Notes under the pieces: model-generated | Seen by the model: the letters and a program-made list of their open reading frames with translations, nothing else | What the model was told of the DNA's origin: nothing | Databases searched by the model: none | Assembly (NCBI RefSeq): GCF_013030985.1 | Contig: NZ_WPYP01000011.1 | Coordinates: forward strand, 1-64,000 | Direction of reading: 5' to 3' | DNA: 64,000 bases | From: Ruegeria arenilitoris | GTDB taxonomy: Bacteria > Pseudomonadota > Alphaproteobacteria > Rhodobacterales > Rhodobacteraceae | Translations under genes and position numbers: made by a program | Shown here: one piece after another, positions 1 through 9,943 of the stretch | Position numbering within the stretch: the first letter of the stretch is position 1 | Layout: each line of letters opens with the position of its first letter

Positions 1-245
1 CGTCAGGCCGTCTCTCCGACCCGTCAGCACCGCCTCAGCAGCGCCGGTGAAGGGGGTTCTAAGTATAACCAGCACTAGCCGCAAGTGGAAAATTCGAGAA
101 ACCTGCAAAAAACCGCAGAAACGTATTTAAATTAACAAAAACAATAGGTTACATCATGTCGAATTGAGCCGACCACGCATTTCCGCGCTGACCTCACCTC
201 GAATCCCGGCTTTTGCACAGGGTTACCCACAGACTCGGTCGCGAG

Positions 246-860
246 TCAGGCGGAATCGGCTTCATGCGGCCGAGTCAGCAGACCCGCAAACGGAACACGC
301 AGCAGCAACAAGCCGACAATCAGGGACAAGTAGACCAGTGGCTCGATCTGAAAGCCCTTGGCCAGCATGACATAGTGCAACCCACCCAAGACCGCCGCTG
401 GGAAGACCAGTCGCTGCAGGCTGCGCCAACGAGGCCCCAACTTGCGCACAGACAGATTGTTCGATGTCACCGCCAGCGGCAGCATCAGGACAAACGCGGC
501 CATGCCGACCGTTATATAGGGGCGTTTGACGATATCGGCCCAGATCTGGCTGGGCACCTGCACGTCCAGAACAAGCCACACCAGCAGATGCAGACCGACA
601 TAGGTGAATGTCAGCACGCCAAGGGCTCGGCGGAACTTCAGCAGGTTCAGACCAAGGAACCGCCGCAGCGGAGAAATCGCCAGCACGGCAATCAATAGCT
701 GCAGCGCCAGTTCTCCGTACCGATGTTCCAGCGCCTCGATCGGCTCCACGCCCAAGCCACCGGTCAGCGCCTGATAGAACAGCCACGGGGCCGGAAGCAC
801 CCCCAGCAGATACACCGCCCAGACGGGGATACGGCGCAATATCTGATTCACCCACTGCAT
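246..860 (-). CDS. msrQ: MsrQ, haem-binding membrane subunit of the MsrPQ methionine sulfoxide reductase
   Basis: Inner-membrane b-type haem protein that passes electrons from the quinone pool or a flavin reductase to the periplasmic MsrP, which repairs oxidised methionines. The roughly 204-residue product is almost entirely hydrophobic with about six membrane spans and carries conserved histidines in the spans (in the YVGLHLL and GGLHYVML segments) that fit haem ligation, as known for the YedZ family. I start it at the ATG at 860, giving an MQWVNQILRR N-terminus. This lies 4 nt after the msrP stop, so the two genes are one operon. A longer frame to 926 would run into msrP and is unlikely. 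The assignment is strong because of the msrP partner. Confidence 0.9.
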   Translation of the reverse strand: MQWVNQILRRIPVWAVYLLGVLPAPWLFYQALTGGLGVEPIEALEHRYGELALQLLIAVLAISPLRRFLGLNLLKFRRALGVLTFTYVGLHLLVWLVLDVQVPSQIWADIVKRPYITVGMAAFVLMLPLAVTSNNLSVRKLGPRWRSLQRLVFPAAVLGGLHYVMLAKGFQIEPLVYLSLIVGLLLLRVPFAGLLTRPHEADSA

Positions 861-864
861 AGGC

Positions 865-1767
865 TTAATAGTATTCCGCCAGATCCATGCCCTCGTACAG
901 GCCTGCGACTTCTTTCTCGTAACCATTGTACATCAGGGTCGGGATGCGCTTGGCAAAAAGACCGCCGCCGATTTGACGTTCCGAGGCCTGCGACCAGCGC
1001 GGATGATCCACGTTCGGGTTCACATTACTATAGAAGCCATACTCACGCGGGTTGGACATGTTCCAGCTGGTGGGTGGCTCGACATCCGTAAGGGTGATCC
1101 GCACGATCGACTTGATCGACTTGAAGCCATATTTCCACGGCACCACCAAACGCAGAGGCGCGCCGTTCTGGTTCGGGATCGGACGGCCATAGATACCGGT
1201 CGCCATGATCGTCAGCGGGTGCATCGCCTCATCCAGACGCAGGCCTTCGCGATAGGGCCAGTCCAGAATCGGATAGCGCACGCCCGGCATCTCATCGGGG
1301 ATCACGGCGGTCTCAAAGGCCACGTACTTGGCGCCGTCCTGCACACCTGCCATGTTCAGCAGATCGGCCAGTTCGAACCCGTTCCACGGAATCACCATCG
1401 ACCAGGCCTCGACACAGCGGAAGCGATAGATCCGCTCCTCGACCGTCATCTCGGACAGGATGGCCTTGAAGTCATACTCACCCGGATTGTCGACCAGTCC
1501 GTCGATCTTGACGCTCCACGGCTCGGTGGTCAGGGCGCCGGCATATTTGGCCGGATCGTCCTTACGGGTCCCGAACTCGTAGAAATTGTTGTATGAGGTG
1601 ATCTCTTCCCAGGTGTTCGGCTCCAGCGCCTCCTGCGCCGCGGCCCCCCGCGACATCCCTGCCAGTCCGACACCTGCCAGTCCGGCCATGACCTGCCGCC
1701 GGTTCAGAAACGCCGCCCGTGGGGTGACGTCAGCATGTGTCAGTGTATTGGTCCAGCGATGCGCCAT
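865..1767 (-). CDS. msrP: MsrP, Tat-exported molybdopterin methionine sulfoxide reductase catalytic subunit
   Basis: Periplasmic Mo enzyme that reduces protein methionine sulfoxide with electrons from MsrQ. The 300-residue product has a twin-arginine leader ([11 protein letters not shown] at about residues 22-32) ending in an AAAQ cleavage site near residue 45. It contains the sulfite-oxidase fold signature YRFRCVEAW, whose cysteine is the expected Mo ligand, followed by [11 protein letters not shown]. The length matches the YedY family (about 330). The start ATG at 1767 is preceded by CTGGAG with 7 nt spacing. First gene of the msrPQ operon. It needs the Mo cofactor, which is of interest because a second MoeA and another large Mo enzyme lie further right. 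Confidence 0.95.
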   Translation of the reverse strand: MAHRWTNTLTHADVTPRAAFLNRRQVMAGLAGVGLAGMSRGAAAQEALEPNTWEEITSYNNFYEFGTRKDDPAKYAGALTTEPWSVKIDGLVDNPGEYDFKAILSEMTVEERIYRFRCVEAWSMVIPWNGFELADLLNMAGVQDGAKYVAFETAVIPDEMPGVRYPILDWPYREGLRLDEAMHPLTIMATGIYGRPIPNQNGAPLRLVVPWKYGFKSIKSIVRITLTDVEPPTSWNMSNPREYGFYSNVNPNVDHPRWSQASERQIGGGLFAKRIPTLMYNGYEKEVAGLYEGMDLAEYY

Positions 1768-2013
1768 GTATGTCTCCAGTCGTCAAACATCCTCAGATAG
1801 TGAGGTAATCCGCTGATAGCACAGAGCCAAGGAAACAGGCGTCACGATTGAGAGACGAGATTGTAACGTATCGGGCCCATCGGCCGGTCACTGCGATTCC
1901 AAAATGACACATTGCCGCCCTGCATTTGACAATCCCTTCTGAAAAGAACTGGCGCAGCCTGTTCCGGTTGGATACGCCGACAGTTAAACGAATACCGATA
2001 AGAGATTACTACA

Positions 2014-2976
2014 GTGCTGTTTGCCAAAGCGTTCCCTTTGTCCCTGTCCATTTGCTGGCGCCTGGCCGTTGTCTTGCCGGTCATGTTTATTGCCCTGGCC
2101 CTTTATAACCTGTTCGGAGCCCTGGTCGGATTTTTGCTGGGCCTCATCTTCCCGCCATTTGCCTTCATCGTGACGTTCCTGATCATGGCCTCTTCCAGCG
2201 TCGTTCCGACCCTGCTTGGGACAAGGATGGGGCTGCAGGTCAAAGGCGTGAAGCCCAGCACTGGCATCAAGGGTCTGTTCACCCCGGCTGTTATCTATGG
2301 TGCCGTCGAGGGCGTAAGTGTGACGCTTATCATTGGCGTGATCGTTGCGGCCTCAATTTTCGTGATTTCACCGGACATCCTGCAACAGAGTGAAATCGCC
2401 GACCTGGCGCTTGAATATGTCGACCCGTCCTGGGTAACTCCGGGGCTGCTGGGGCTGCTTGCGGTCTTTCTGTCGGTGTGCTCGATCCGGGCCAGCCTGC
2501 TTGTGCCGATCACATCCGCCTCGATCGGGCGGGACCCGGATGGTATGCACTATACACCTTTTCGGCATTTTCGGGCCTCGTTCGGCCCTCTGTTTGCGCT
2601 GACCATCTTCAGCTATGTCGGGATGTTCGTCCTGCACGCACTTCTGATCGCGCTGATGATCGCCATGGACTATTTCGGTTCGTTGCAGGCTGACCTGCAG
2701 GAATTTGAAGACATGACCAAGGGCATGGCCTCCATCCGGCCCCTCTGGTCGCTGCTTGGCCTGTTCGTCGTCTACATGCTGATCGGGACTTGGGCTTTCA
2801 GCCTGCAATGCGCAGGCGGGGTACTGGGGTATCTGAGGTTGCGCGAGACGGCACCGAAACTGTCCGAGGTGATCGAGGCCAATCAAAAGTCCAAGCAGGA
2901 CACCGAGGACACCCCACGGATGAGCGCGGAAGACCTGCGCGCCCTGCGCAAAAGCCGCCAGACAGGCAACTACTAA
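2014..2976 (+). CDS. Hypothetical multi-pass membrane protein
   Basis: A 320-residue protein with about six hydrophobic segments (roughly residues 15-40, 40-62, 90-115, 140-160, 190-215 and 245-265) and a charged C-terminal tail of about 45 residues (TPRMSAEDLRALRKSRQ). I do not recognise the family; no catalytic motif is visible. The start is a GTG at 2014 with only a weak AGAG upstream. It stands alone, divergent from msrP across about 245 bases that must hold both promoters. Codon usage looks native. The sense of the gene is well supported by hydrophobicity and length; its function is not. Confidence 0.7.
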   Translation: MLFAKAFPLSLSICWRLAVVLPVMFIALALYNLFGALVGFLLGLIFPPFAFIVTFLIMASSSVVPTLLGTRMGLQVKGVKPSTGIKGLFTPAVIYGAVEGVSVTLIIGVIVAASIFVISPDILQQSEIADLALEYVDPSWVTPGLLGLLAVFLSVCSIRASLLVPITSASIGRDPDGMHYTPFRHFRASFGPLFALTIFSYVGMFVLHALLIALMIAMDYFGSLQADLQEFEDMTKGMASIRPLWSLLGLFVVYMLIGTWAFSLQCAGGVLGYLRLRETAPKLSEVIEANQKSKQDTEDTPRMSAEDLRALRKSRQTGNY

Positions 2977-3142
2977 ACCCGGCTAGCGTCCACATTTGCG
3001 GGCGCGGCCGTGGCGGCGCCTACACCCTTCCCGGGTTTACAAGGCTTGCGGCAAAAATGCAGGCTGATCCCCAGGTACTGAAGACGAAAAGCGGATGGCC
3101 TGCCCGTCCCAACAGCTGAAGAACCTCAGAGGGAGAAGACGA

Positions 3143-3958
3143 ATGTGTGACATTTGCGTAATGAACGCCGTCAAGGACCGTATGCTGTCGCGACGCGGGT
3201 TTTTCAAAGCCGCCGCTGCCTCCGGCGTGGCCGCTGCCGCAACCGGAGTTGCCGCGCCCGCAGCGCTGGCTGCTGGTCACGGCGGGGTCGAAGACATGAC
3301 CCACGCGATCAGCCCCGATTTCCCGACCTATTTCGGAGAGCCGGGATACGCGTCCGAACAGGTTTTCAACTTCGCAGAACATGGCTTCAACGTTCAACGC
3401 ATGGTGGTGAACGAACACACCGGCACGCATATTGATGCCCCTTTGCATTTCTCGGCAGACGGGGCCTCGGTGGATGAAATCCCGGTCTCGGATCTGGTCG
3501 CACCGCTCTGTGTCGTAGACATCGCGGCCCGCGCGGCCGAGGACGCGGACACGCTGCTGACCCCGGACGACCTGAGGGCGTGGGTTTCGGCCAACGGCGA
3601 TATACCGGACGGTGCGTGCGTTGCGCTTTATTCCGGCTGGGCCGCCAAGGCCGACAGCGATGCCTATCGCGGATTTGACGGTGAGGCACAGCATTACCCC
3701 GGTTTCCACGTCGAAGCCGCGCAGATGCTGTTGGAAGAAACCGGCGCGCGGTCGATCGCATCGGACACGTTGTCGTTGGACCACGGCATTTCAACGGATT
3801 TCGCCACGCATTATGCATGGCTGCCGACCGGCCGTTTCGGGATCGAAAACATGGCCGGTCTGGACCGGGTGCCGGCCGCCGGTGCCACGCTGGTTATCGG
3901 CGCACCCAAACATGTCGGCGGCACGGGCGGTCCGGCACGGATATTTGCACTGATATAA
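3143..3958 (+). CDS. Tat-exported cyclase-family (kynurenine formamidase-like) metal hydrolase
   Basis: Member of the cyclase/KynB family of Mn/Zn amide and lactone hydrolases. The diagnostic metal-binding motif HTGTHIDAPLHF sits near residue 96. A second histidine-containing stretch (SLDHG, around residue 205) and GxPKHVGGTGGP near the end also fit. The N-terminus carries a twin-arginine leader (SRRGFFKAAAASG) and an alanine-rich segment, so the enzyme should be periplasmic, unlike classical cytoplasmic KynB. I start at ATG 3143 because AGAGGGAGAAG lies 4-12 nt upstream; a longer frame from 3095 has no ribosome site. The substrate is unknown; the esterase gene next downstream may act on a related compound. 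Confidence 0.8.
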   Translation: MCDICVMNAVKDRMLSRRGFFKAAAASGVAAAATGVAAPAALAAGHGGVEDMTHAISPDFPTYFGEPGYASEQVFNFAEHGFNVQRMVVNEHTGTHIDAPLHFSADGASVDEIPVSDLVAPLCVVDIAARAAEDADTLLTPDDLRAWVSANGDIPDGACVALYSGWAAKADSDAYRGFDGEAQHYPGFHVEAAQMLLEETGARSIASDTLSLDHGISTDFATHYAWLPTGRFGIENMAGLDRVPAAGATLVIGAPKHVGGTGGPARIFALI

Positions 3959-3967
3959 AGCCGTTTC

Positions 3968-3991
3968 AGACCCGCCTGCGCAGGCGGGTCT
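3968..3991. terminator. Perfect 24-nt palindrome between cyclase and esterase genes
   Basis: AGACCCGCCTGC and its exact reverse complement meet without a loop, 10 nt after the cyclase stop. No strong T-run follows, so it may be a weak terminator or an mRNA-stabilising hairpin. Its stem shares AGACCCGCC with the strong terminator at 4938-4969. Confidence 0.5.
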
Positions 3992-4015
3992 ATTGCCCCC
4001 TCTCAAGAAACCACC

Positions 4016-4939
4016 ATGACCAAAAATCATCCCTCCCCCACCTTTGCCCTGATCAGCCCCGAGGCCGAGGCATTTGCCGCCGATGCCCCGAAACGCGATC
4101 TAAGCCAGCCTGTCGACGACATTCGGGCCATGTCGCGAAAGGAAAGCGAACAGGGATGCGCGTTTATGATTGAAAAGACCCGCGTCTCCTTGTCAGAACA
4201 AACTATCGCAGGCGTGCAATGCACGGTCATCGCGCCGCCTGAACCGCGCGGGGGCCGCAAACTTGTCTACCTGTTCGGTGGTGGTTTCACTTTAGGCAGC
4301 CCGTTCGAGGACCTGCCGATTTCTGCCTCGCTTGCAGCAAAAACTGGCGCGGTTGTGATCGCGCCGCATTACCCTCTGGCCCCCGAACATCCTTACCCGG
4401 CGGCACTTGACGCCTGTACCGCAGTAATCTCTTCCGTTCTGGCCGAAACGCCCGGCGCTTGCCTGTGCGGAGAATCTGCTGGCGGTAACCTGGCGCTGGC
4501 AGCACTTCACCGGCTGCGTGCGACTCGTGGACCGCAACCAAAGGCGCTGGCCATGCTGTCGCCATTTGTCGATCTGCTCAATCCCGGTGACAGCGGCCGG
4601 GCGGGTCAGGACCCGTTCCTCAACCAGCCCGAGATTGAGTTTTTCCGGTCCTGTTATTTGCCTCAGGACACCGACCTGACACAGTCCGGCATCTCACCAA
4701 TCTACGGCCCTTTCGACGCCGATTTTCCGCCCGTCTTCCTGACCAGCGGAACCCGCGATCACCTGCTGAGCGGTTGCGTGCGACTGGATCACCTCCTGCG
4801 TAGGGCGGGCGCGGACAGCACCCTGCGCATTTGGGAGGGCATGTGGCACGTGTTCGAGTTCTACCCGAATATTCCCGAAGCGGACGCGTCTCTGACGGAA
4901 ATCGCCGGTTTTCTGAACCGGCATTTTGCCAGGGCATAA
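4016..4939 (+). CDS. Alpha/beta-hydrolase of the hormone-sensitive-lipase type
   Basis: A 307-residue esterase-like protein. The oxyanion-hole block reads FGGGFTLGS (about residue 85), the GGG version typical of the HSL family, and the nucleophile elbow is GESAGGN (about residue 158). The catalytic aspartate and histidine are likely in TSGTRDHLL and MWHVFEFY near the C-terminus. No signal peptide is visible, so it should be cytoplasmic. It follows the cyclase-family gene by 57 nt in the same direction, possibly one transcript. HSL-type enzymes hydrolyse short esters or lactones; the natural substrate cannot be read from sequence. Confidence 0.85.
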   Translation: MTKNHPSPTFALISPEAEAFAADAPKRDLSQPVDDIRAMSRKESEQGCAFMIEKTRVSLSEQTIAGVQCTVIAPPEPRGGRKLVYLFGGGFTLGSPFEDLPISASLAAKTGAVVIAPHYPLAPEHPYPAALDACTAVISSVLAETPGACLCGESAGGNLALAALHRLRATRGPQPKALAMLSPFVDLLNPGDSGRAGQDPFLNQPEIEFFRSCYLPQDTDLTQSGISPIYGPFDADFPPVFLTSGTRDHLLSGCVRLDHLLRRAGADSTLRIWEGMWHVFEFYPNIPEADASLTEIAGFLNRHFARA

Positions 4940-4969
4940 AAAAGACCCGCCGAAATGGCGGGTCTTTTT
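4938..4969. terminator. Bidirectional Rho-independent terminator between the esterase gene and clpB
   Basis: Stem AAAAAGACCCGCC / GGCGGGTCTTTTT with a GAAAT loop, overlapping the esterase stop codon and ending 16 nt before the clpB stop. A- and T-runs on either side allow use from both strands. Confidence 0.9.
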
Positions 4970-4985
4970 CGTTCTCAGATGTTCG

Positions 4986-7604
4986 TCAGTGCACGACAGC
5001 ATCATCCGGGCGGGGCCGCTCTGACGTGCCAAGGCGGTCACCGATGATCAGGCCATCGGCACCGGCAGTCACGGGAACGGTTTCGCCGTCCTTGATCTCA
5101 CCGGCCAGCAAGGCTTCGGCCAGAGGGTTCTGCAAGGCGCGCTGGATCACGCGCTTCAGCGGACGGGCACCGAAAACCGGGTCATAGCCTTCATTGGCCA
5201 GCCATTCCTTGGCGCCATCGTCCAGAACCAGCTCGATCTTGCGGGCGGCCAGACGTTTCTGCAGACGCGCCATCTGAATATCGACGATGCCATCCATATC
5301 GGCCCGCTTGAGGCGGTCAAAGATGATCGTTTCATCCAGACGGTTGAGGAATTCCGGCCGGAAATGCGCCCGGACCGCATCCATCACGTCCCGCCGTGCC
5401 TGCGCGCTGTCCGCGCCTTCGGGCAATTGGCTCAGCGCCTGAGATCCAAGGTTCGACGTCAGAATGATCAGCGTCTGCTTGAAGTCCACGGTGCGGCCCT
5501 GACCATCTGTCAAAACACCATCATCCAGAACCTGCAACAGCACGTTGAACACATCCGGGTGCGCCTTTTCGACCTCATCGAACAGCACGACCTGATAGGG
5601 CCGGCGCCGCACGGCCTCGGTCAGCACGCCGCCTTCGTCGTAGCCGACATAACCCGGAGGGGCACCGATCAGACGGGCGACCGCGTGTTTTTCCATGAAC
5701 TCGGACATATCAATACGCACCATCGCGTTGTCGTCATCGAACAGGAAATTCGCCACGGCCTTGGTCAGCTCGGTCTTACCCACGCCGGTCGGCCCGAGGA
5801 ACAGGAACGAACCCAGCGGGCGGCCTTCGTCATTCAGGCCCGCACGCGCACGGCGCACGGCGTTGGCCACGGCGGTGACCGCTGCATCCTGACCGATCAC
5901 GCGGGAATGCAGATCGTCTTCCATCCGCAGCAGCTTCTCACGCTCGCCTTCCAGCATTTTCGAGGTCGGGATACCCGTCCAGCGCTCCACGACAGAGGCG
6001 ATCTGTTCCGGACGCACCGTTTCCTCGGCCATCATGGCGTTGCTTTCGGCGTTCTCAGCCTCGGTCAACTTTTTCTCAAGCTCGGGGATGACGCCATAGG
6101 ACAGCTCACCCGCCTTGGCCAGGTTACCTTCGCGCTTTGCGATCTCCAGATCGGCCCGCGCTTTATCGAGCTGTTCCTTCAGATCGCGCGCACCTGCCAG
6201 CTTGTCACGTTCGGCCTGCCACTGAGCGGTCATCTCGGCGGATTTCTCCTGCAGATCGGCCAGATCCTTTTGCAAGGTCTCCAGACGGTCCTTGGAGGCC
6301 GCGTCATCTTCCAGCTTCAGCGCCTCTTCCTCGATCTGCATCTGCAGGATCTGGCGATCCAGCTGATCCAGCTCTTCGGGCTTGGAATCCACCTCCATCC
6401 GCAGGCGCGACGCGGCTTCATCGACAAGGTCGATGGCTTTGTCGGGCAGGAAGCGGTCGGTGATATAGCGATGCGAGAGCGTCGCCGCCGATACCAGCGC
6501 CGAGTCGGAAATCCGCACGCCGTGGTGCAGCTCGTACTTTTCCTTGATGCCACGCAGGATGCTGATTGTGTCCTCGACGGTCGGTTCGGTGACCATCACG
6601 GGCTGGAACCGGCGCGCAAGGGCCGCGTCTTTTTCCACGTATTTGCGATACTCATCCAGCGTGGTCGCACCGATACAATGCAGCTCACCCCGCGCAAGCG
6701 CGGGCTTGATCAGGTTGGCCGCATCCATCGCACCGTCGGATTTCCCGGCACCGACCAGCGTGTGCATCTCGTCGATGAACAGGATGATCTCACCGGCGGC
6801 CTCGGTAACTTCGGTCAGAACGGCCTTGAGGCGTTCTTCGAACTCGCCGCGATATTTCGCACCGGCGATCAGCGCGCCCATATCAAGCGCGAGCAGTTTC
6901 TTGTCCTTCAGCGATTCCGGCACGTCACCGTTGACGATGCGCAGGGCCATGCCCTCGGCGATCGCGGTTTTCCCGACACCGGGCTCACCGATCAGAACCG
7001 GGTTATTCTTGGTGCGGCGCGACAGAACCTGCATCGAGCGGCGGATTTCCTCGTCGCGTCCGATGATCGGGTCGATCTTGCCTTCGGCTGCAGCCTCGGT
7101 CAGGTCGCGCGCGTATTTCTTGAGCGCGTCATACCCTTCTTCGGCCGACGCGCTGTCGGCGGTGCGACCCTTGCGGATGTCATTGATCGCCTCATTCAGT
7201 TTCTGCGCGGATACGGCACCAGCCTCCAAAGCCTCTTTGGCTTTGGATTTCACCATGCACAGCGCCATCAGAACGCGCTCGACCGGCACGAAACTGTCGC
7301 CCGCCTGGGTGGCGATCTTCTGCGCCTCGTCCAGAACCTTGGCGGTCTGGCCGTCCATGTAAATCTGGCTTGCGTCCCCGCTGACCTTCGGGATTTTCCC
7401 CATGGCCACGTCCAACGCCTCGACCACGCGGTTCGGCGCACCGCCCGCGCGTGTGATCAGGTTGCTGGCCAACCCCTGATCGTCATCCATCAATGCTTTC
7501 AGTATATGTGTGGGCTCCAGCCTCTGGTGCCCCTCGCGCAGTGCAATTGTCTGCGCCGCCTGCACGAACCCCCGTGCCCGCTCGGTGAACTTGTTTAAGT
7601 CCAT
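4986..7604 (-). CDS. clpB: ClpB ATP-dependent disaggregase
   Basis: Hexameric AAA+ chaperone that extracts polypeptides from aggregates together with DnaK. The 872-residue product has the usual layout: N domain (residues 1-150); first AAA+ module with [13 protein letters not shown] near 206 and [13 protein letters not shown]; a long coiled-coil middle domain (about 400-530); and a second AAA+ module with [13 protein letters not shown] near 605, then FDEVEKAH. Length matches the family (about 860). The ATG at 7604 is preceded by AAAAAGGAG. A heat-shock-type promoter lies about 80 nt upstream. Monocistronic, ending at a shared terminator. Confidence 0.98.
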   Translation of the reverse strand: MDLNKFTERARGFVQAAQTIALREGHQRLEPTHILKALMDDDQGLASNLITRAGGAPNRVVEALDVAMGKIPKVSGDASQIYMDGQTAKVLDEAQKIATQAGDSFVPVERVLMALCMVKSKAKEALEAGAVSAQKLNEAINDIRKGRTADSASAEEGYDALKKYARDLTEAAAEGKIDPIIGRDEEIRRSMQVLSRRTKNNPVLIGEPGVGKTAIAEGMALRIVNGDVPESLKDKKLLALDMGALIAGAKYRGEFEERLKAVLTEVTEAAGEIILFIDEMHTLVGAGKSDGAMDAANLIKPALARGELHCIGATTLDEYRKYVEKDAALARRFQPVMVTEPTVEDTISILRGIKEKYELHHGVRISDSALVSAATLSHRYITDRFLPDKAIDLVDEAASRLRMEVDSKPEELDQLDRQILQMQIEEEALKLEDDAASKDRLETLQKDLADLQEKSAEMTAQWQAERDKLAGARDLKEQLDKARADLEIAKREGNLAKAGELSYGVIPELEKKLTEAENAESNAMMAEETVRPEQIASVVERWTGIPTSKMLEGEREKLLRMEDDLHSRVIGQDAAVTAVANAVRRARAGLNDEGRPLGSFLFLGPTGVGKTELTKAVANFLFDDDNAMVRIDMSEFMEKHAVARLIGAPPGYVGYDEGGVLTEAVRRRPYQVVLFDEVEKAHPDVFNVLLQVLDDGVLTDGQGRTVDFKQTLIILTSNLGSQALSQLPEGADSAQARRDVMDAVRAHFRPEFLNRLDETIIFDRLKRADMDGIVDIQMARLQKRLAARKIELVLDDGAKEWLANEGYDPVFGARPLKRVIQRALQNPLAEALLAGEIKDGETVPVTAGADGLIIGDRLGTSERPRPDDAVVH

Positions 7605-7681
7605 AGCAATCTCCTTTTTCTAAGCGCCCTGAATATGATGCGCCCGCTTGGCGGCACGCATCGGTCTGGGCCTCGCATTCA

Positions 7682-7709
7682 ATCTGGTGAATTTCTAAAG
7701 GCTTTCAAG
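7682..7709 (-). promoter_or_regulatory. Candidate RpoH (sigma-32) promoter of clpB
   Basis: On the minus strand CTTGAAA (7703-7709) is followed after 15 nt by CCAGAT (7682-7687), close to the sigma-32 pattern CTTGAAA - 13 to 17 nt - CCATNT, and it faces clpB with a leader of about 70 nt. Heat-shock control of clpB is general knowledge; the site itself is a visual match only. Confidence 0.5.
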
Positions 7710-7889
7710 ACATAGTATACGCAAATAGCTCTGAGTCTTCCTCTGGTTCCGCGTGTAATGCGCCGATTGTTGACAACGACCTAACGAAACACCCTGCTAC
7801 GCCGAAAGGACGGCACCTAACCGAAACCTTTGGTCTTGCCCGGAGATTCACGCTCAATTAGTTTCGCGTCACCGACAGGAGAATTCGAG

Positions 7890-8747
7890 TTGAAAGTTTG
7901 CGCCGTCACCATGGTCTAAAAGGATCATTGGTACTTATCGAAATGGATCGAGTATTACGGCCAGCTGCTCGGCACGCAAAACCTGTACATTATCGGTCAT
8001 GGCAACGACAACGTTCATGCTGAACTGGCGAAGGATTGCAACCTGATCAGAATCCCGCGCAATCAGTTGCCTGAGGATTTTGATGAACAGCGCTGGTGGA
8101 TGCTCACCGATATCTGCGCCGTTCTTCTCAACGCGCATGACTGGGTGCTGTGCGGAGATGTGGATGAAATCGTCCTGCCAACACAGACCGACCAGACCCT
8201 TCTTCAGATTTTGGAAAACCAAAAGTCGCAAAGTGTCGTGGGCGCCGTGGGGTTCGAGGTCGAGCCGCTGACGGACGACAGGTTGCAGCTCAGGTTTTCG
8301 GCACGCTATTCGAAACCCTTTGCCCTGAGCGAACCGATCACGTTTTCTCTGGGCGCACACGGGGCCTTCCATACCTGGGCGCATGCACCCGGACTTGCGC
8401 TGATCCACTATCCACTGGCCAACAGGGCCTCCATGAAACACCGCTCCGACGCGCTGGAGGCTGATTTCGAGACATTGCGCAACGCACCGGTGCAGGACCG
8501 CAGTTTCCGCCACATCGCTTTGATCAAGTGGGGGGACGTGCAACGCCGCAAAGCCAACGTCACGGCGGAAGTGCACGACAGTGACAACCCCGTTCCCCTG
8601 CGCGAAGCCGCGTTGCAGGCCGTGCCGCATCTGACCAGTTCGATGAGAGTTGTTGAGGGCAAAGAATATCGCGTGGCACCACGCAGGCTGCGCAACATCA
8701 GTATCCTGGCGGAGATGGATGACAGGCTGACCAAGCTTTTTTCCTAG
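7890..8747 (+). pseudogene. Glycosyltransferase-like (family 2 related) gene interrupted by TAA at codon 10
   Basis: One continuous frame runs from a TTG at 7890, with AGGAG 8 nt upstream, to 8747. It reads LKVCAVTMV, then TAA (7917-7919), then KDHWYLSKWIEYYG. The AVTMVY-KDHWYLSKW type opening, and DVDEIVLP (a DxD-like motif) about 75 codons later, are typical of small family-2-related glycosyltransferases that act on surface polysaccharide. The only defect seen is the stop, which replaces what is usually tyrosine (TAC or TAT). The next in-frame ATG is at 8067, inside the nucleotide-binding half, so a restart would give a truncated 226-residue product. Sequencing error, recent nonsense mutation or phase-variable allele are all possible. 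Confidence 0.7.
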
Positions 8748-8768
8748 GCACTGCTACGCCCGGGCGGC

Positions 8769-9089
8769 CTATCGCCGTGGAACAGTATACACCGAGTAGC
8801 CCCCGGTTTTCGCCACCTGCCGCGCCCCGTACATATCGACCAGAGACTGCGCCGCATCGCTGCCTGTCGGGCAGGACACAAGATCCGCTGCGTCATCCAG
8901 AAAATCGATGGTAAAAGCCGTTTCCCCGGTCAGTTGGCAATCGTCATCGGTGGACCGATATCCGCGCACAAGACGCAGATCATCATTTGTCGGCGACACG
9001 ATGAATGTATCCGCCGCCTCCGTCTCCAAAGGCATGTCCTGACAGGCCGCCAATACCAGACCGAGTCCAAACCCAAACCGCGCTTTCAT
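8769..9089 (-). CDS. Small putative lipoprotein
   Basis: A 106-residue product with a short signal peptide ending in a lipobox (LVLAACQ, cysteine near residue 19), so it should be lipid-anchored in the periplasm. The rest holds cysteine pairs (DDDCQL and VSCPTG) that could form a disulfide, and ends in YSVYTVPRR. I choose the ATG at 9089 because GATGGGGGGAAT precedes it; the open frame further upstream lacks a ribosome site. The family is not recognised. It is convergent with the broken glycosyltransferase gene and divergent from pyrF. Confidence 0.7.
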   Translation of the reverse strand: MKARFGFGLGLVLAACQDMPLETEAADTFIVSPTNDDLRLVRGYRSTDDDCQLTGETAFTIDFLDDAADLVSCPTGSDAAQSLVDMYGARQVAKTGGYSVYTVPRR

Positions 9090-9238
9090 ATTCCCCCCAT
9101 CAGAATTGCTCGCTTGTTCGACCGTCACCATAGCACAACCCGGTTTCTGCGACTTGATCAATATCTCTCCGGCGCTGCATGGACAGAAGCGCCCGAACCC
9201 GCTAGGACGCAGACGTTTGCCAAAAAGGAGCTTGCCCC

Positions 9239-9943
9239 ATGTCTGATGACCGCTTGATCGTTGCCCTAGATGTCCCGAACGCCCTGCAGGGGCTGGCCAT
9301 GGCCGAGCGGCTGGGCGACGCCGTGTCCTTTTACAAGATCGGCTTGGGGATGCTGACAGGTGGCGGGCTGGCCCTGGCCAATGAGCTGAAACAGGACCAC
9401 GGCAAACGCATCTTTCTGGACATGAAGCTGTTCGATATCGGCAACACGGTCGAAAACGCCGTGCGGGGGCTGGCGCAGTTCGATCTGGATTTCCTGACCG
9501 TGCATGGCGACCCGCACGTGGTGCGCGCGGCGAAAGAGGGCGCATCGGGCAAGGACCTGAAGATTCTCGCCGTGACCATTCTGACCTCGCTGAACCGCGA
9601 CGATCTGGATGCCAGCCTGCTGAAACAGGGCGACGTGCAGGATCTGGTGGTCGAACGCGCCGCCCGCGCGCTTGAGGCCGGGGCCGATGGCGTCATCGCC
9701 AGCCCGCAGGAGGCCGCCCTGATCCGCGCCCTGCCCCAGGCCGAAGGCCGCCTGATCGTGACCCCCGGCGTCCGCCCGGCAGGGGCTGCCTTGGGCGATC
9801 AGAAACGCGTCGCCACCCCGGCCAGCGCCATTGGCGACGGAGCCGACCATATCGTTGTCGGCCGTCCGATCTATCAGGCAAAGGACCCGAAAGCGGCCGC
9901 AGAGGCAGTTCTTGCCGAGTTAAATTCCTTGACACGGCACTGA
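9239..9943 (+). CDS. pyrF: Orotidine 5'-phosphate decarboxylase
   Basis: Last step of de novo UMP synthesis: decarboxylation of OMP in the cytosol. The 234-residue TIM barrel shows the catalytic DMKLFDIGNTV block (Asp-Lys...Asp) near residue 60, TVHGDPHVVRAA, and the phosphate-binding VTPGVRP and VVGRPI segments. Length is standard. The start ATG at 9239 has AAGGAG 7-12 nt upstream. It stands alone. Confidence 0.97.
   Translation: MSDDRLIVALDVPNALQGLAMAERLGDAVSFYKIGLGMLTGGGLALANELKQDHGKRIFLDMKLFDIGNTVENAVRGLAQFDLDFLTVHGDPHVVRAAKEGASGKDLKILAVTILTSLNRDDLDASLLKQGDVQDLVVERAARALEAGADGVIASPQEAALIRALPQAEGRLIVTPGVRPAGAALGDQKRVATPASAIGDGADHIVVGRPIYQAKDPKAAAEAVLAELNSLTRH

Noticed and set aside
223-231. 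DnaA-box-like TTACCCACA
   Set aside because: Single copy with one mismatch, beside the msrQ stop codon; no cluster.
2975-3038. AAACCCGG ... CCGGGTTT long-spaced inverted repeat
   Set aside because: About 48-nt loop and no T-tract; probably chance or a weak mRNA fold.
5364-7598. 744-codon open frame opposite clpB
   Set aside because: Shadow frame of clpB, caused by high GC; no coding features or homology by eye.
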